Positions 62,669 to 64,000 of a stretch of DNA of 64,000 bases are shown in pieces. The notes below the pieces were generated by a model. It did no database searches. It saw only the letters and a list, made by a program, of their open reading frames with translations, and was not told the DNA's origin. How positions within the stretch are numbered: position 1 is the stretch's first letter; each line of letters opens with the position of its first letter. The DNA comes from Solirhodobacter olei. Its GTDB lineage: Bacteria; Pseudomonadota; Alphaproteobacteria; Rhodobacterales; Rhodobacteraceae. The position numbers were made by a program, and so were the translations under genes. The DNA is taken from NCBI RefSeq assembly GCF_004010155.1, contig NZ_RRYH01000011.1, forward strand, positions 1 to 64,000, in the 5' to 3' direction.

Positions 62669-64000
62669 ATGACTGCCCTGCCCGCCCGCCCTGCCCTCGC
62701 CGTGCTTATCGCGCTCGCCCTGCCCGCGGGCGCACTGCCCCTGAAGGGGCCGGAGCTGGGCGCGGCCTCCAACTTCGGTCAGCACTGGGCACCGCAGATG
62801 CTGCGCGCCGCGCTGGCCCTTCCGGTCAGGAATTTCCGTGACGCGGTCTATTGGGACGATGTGGAGAAGGGCGGCCTCTTCCGCTTCGACACGCCCTCGA
62901 CGACCTATCCCGACCTGATCGCCCGGGCCGGCGCGACGATGAGCCTGACGGTGAACAATGGCAATCCGGCCTATGACGGCGGGCTGACGCCCTACACGCC
63001 CGATGCGATCGCCGCCTTCGCGCGGGACGCGGCGGTGACGGTACGGCGCTTCCCGGCGATCCGAGCGGTGGAGGTCGGCAACGAGATCAACAGCGCCAAT
63101 TTCGTCACCGGGCCGCTGAAGGCGGAGAGCCTGGACAAGCGCGCGCTCGATTACCTGAAGATCCTGACGGCCGTGAAGGGCGCGGTGAAGGCGGTCAACC
63201 CGGACGTCCGCATCCTCGGCGGCGGGGTGCATTCGATCCCGGTCGGCTATCTGGCCCCGATGTTCGCGGCGGGCGCGGCAGGGCAGATGGATGCGCTGGC
63301 GCTGCACACCTACACGACGCCGCCGGAGCAGCTGGTCCGCCAGGTCGGGGTCTTCCGGCAACTGCCCGGGGCGGCGGAGCTGCCCTTGGACGTGACGGAG
63401 TTCGGCGATCCGGATCCGGCAAAGGCGCCCGGGCTGCTGCTGCGCGACTATTGCCAGATGGCGCTTTCGGGCGTCGAGCGGGCGGTCTGGTACCCGCTGA
63501 ACCCGAGGGGCGACGGCATGGCCCCCTTGATCGACGCGCGGCTGCGGGTCACGCCGGTCGGCCGCGCCTATCGCCAGATCGGCGCGCTGATGGAGGGCAA
63601 GCCCGTCACCGATGCCGCGCCCGATCCCTTCACCTACGCCTGCGATTTCGGCGGCCGGGTGCTGGTGATCTGGGGGGCGCCGCGCGCGCTGCACCTCGCC
63701 CGGCCCGACCTTCACGCCACGGGCCCGACCGGCGCGCCGCTGGACCCCGCGCATCTTGTGCTGTCGGAAACGGATCCGATCGTCGTCTCGGGTGGTCCGG
63801 TCCGGCTTGGCCACGACGTGACGCTGGCGCCGCAGAAGGTGGTCGCCGACAGCTATGACCAGTTCGCCTATCCCGGCGTGCCGGACCAGCCGAAGGATGC
63901 CTTCGCGCGCTATGCCATGATGGGCGGGACCCGTCTGACGCTGCAGACGCGGCCCGGCCAGGGGCGGCAGGGCGCGCCGTGGACGCCCTATCTCGGAGTG
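62669..64000 (+). CDS. Secreted glycoside hydrolase-like protein (cut by window edge)
   Basis: 444 codons are visible and no stop is reached. A signal peptide occupies about residues 1-23 (LAVLIALALPAGALPL). The rest looks like a clan GH-A barrel: VEVGNEINS gives a probable acid/base Glu139, and LDVTEFGDPD a probable nucleophile Glu244. The family (GH39- or GH5-like) is not settled. The position beside polymerase and chain-length genes suggests a role in trimming or release of the exopolysaccharide in the periplasm. A GGAGG is two or three bases before the ATG region, close but acceptable. Confidence 0.75.
   Translation, partial: MTALPARPALAVLIALALPAGALPLKGPELGAASNFGQHWAPQMLRAALALPVRNFRDAVYWDDVEKGGLFRFDTPSTTYPDLIARAGATMSLTVNNGNPAYDGGLTPYTPDAIAAFARDAAVTVRRFPAIRAVEVGNEINSANFVTGPLKAESLDKRALDYLKILTAVKGAVKAVNPDVRILGGGVHSIPVGYLAPMFAAGAAGQMDALALHTYTTPPEQLVRQVGVFRQLPGAAELPLDVTEFGDPDPAKAPGLLLRDYCQMALSGVERAVWYPLNPRGDGMAPLIDARLRVTPVGRAYRQIGALMEGKPVTDAAPDPFTYACDFGGRVLVIWGAPRALHLARPDLHATGPTGAPLDPAHLVLSETDPIVVSGGPVRLGHDVTLAPQKVVADSYDQFAYPGVPDQPKDAFARYAMMGGTRLTLQTRPGQGRQGAPWTPYLGV

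Noticed and set aside
1-64000. CRISPR arrays, insertion sequences, phage genes, rRNA or further tRNAs
   Set aside because: I saw no spaced repeats, transposase or integrase frames, or other RNA gene folds in the gaps I read.

Overview
The window looks like chromosome of a high-GC alphaproteobacterium of the Rhodobacteraceae type. This rests on the gene order (rpmH-rnpA-yidD-yidC-yihA-argB; rpoZ-rsh-DUF2062-pdxJ; a three-gene peptide deformylase run ending in fmt), on a bifunctional Rsh, and on a perfect CtrA-type box. Genus cannot be fixed from the sequence alone.

Layout. 1-5.7 kb: complete urtABCDE urea ABC transporter operon (minus strand). 6.2-9.9 kb: tRNA-Arg(ACG), a sensor kinase, a MerA-like flavoprotein and a TVP38-family membrane protein. 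10-19.8 kb: mostly plus-strand housekeeping (rpmH, rnpA, yidD, ttcA, an EAL protein, yidC, a MOSC protein, yihA, argB, an Fe-S protein, a SixA-like phosphatase). 19.9-24.6 kb: pdxJ, DUF2062, rsh, rpoZ and folK (minus). 24.7-40.1 kb: mixed metabolism and translation genes (ispH, rnhA, fmt, three def-type genes, patB/malY type, dapA, a lytic transglycosylase, and a divergent pair corresponding to the two halves of MnmC).

40.2-64 kb is the accessory part: an exopolysaccharide locus (two glycosyltransferases, an ExoY-type priming transferase, a flippase, a Wzc/ExoP-type chain-length kinase, an O-antigen-polymerase-like protein and a secreted glycoside hydrolase cut by the window edge). Embedded in it is a two-protein NRPS-PKS assembly line (44200-56765) with its own Sfp-type phosphopantetheinyl transferase.

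The megasynthase (3262 residues) reads A-PCP-KS-AT-ACP-aminotransferase-C-A-PCP. The PKS module has no ketoreductase, so the aminotransferase could convert the beta-ketone to a beta-amine before condensation with the next residue, which the binding-pocket residues suggest is glycine. The second protein reads C-(adenylation relic)-PCP-thioesterase. Its A domain has lost the whole core and keeps only a C-terminal stub without the catalytic lysine, and its thioesterase has Cys in place of Ser and no obvious C-terminal His. A CtrA-type TTAA-N7-TTAA box lies 89 bases before the megasynthase start. This unit is the best candidate for an undescribed system; its product is not predictable in detail from sequence.
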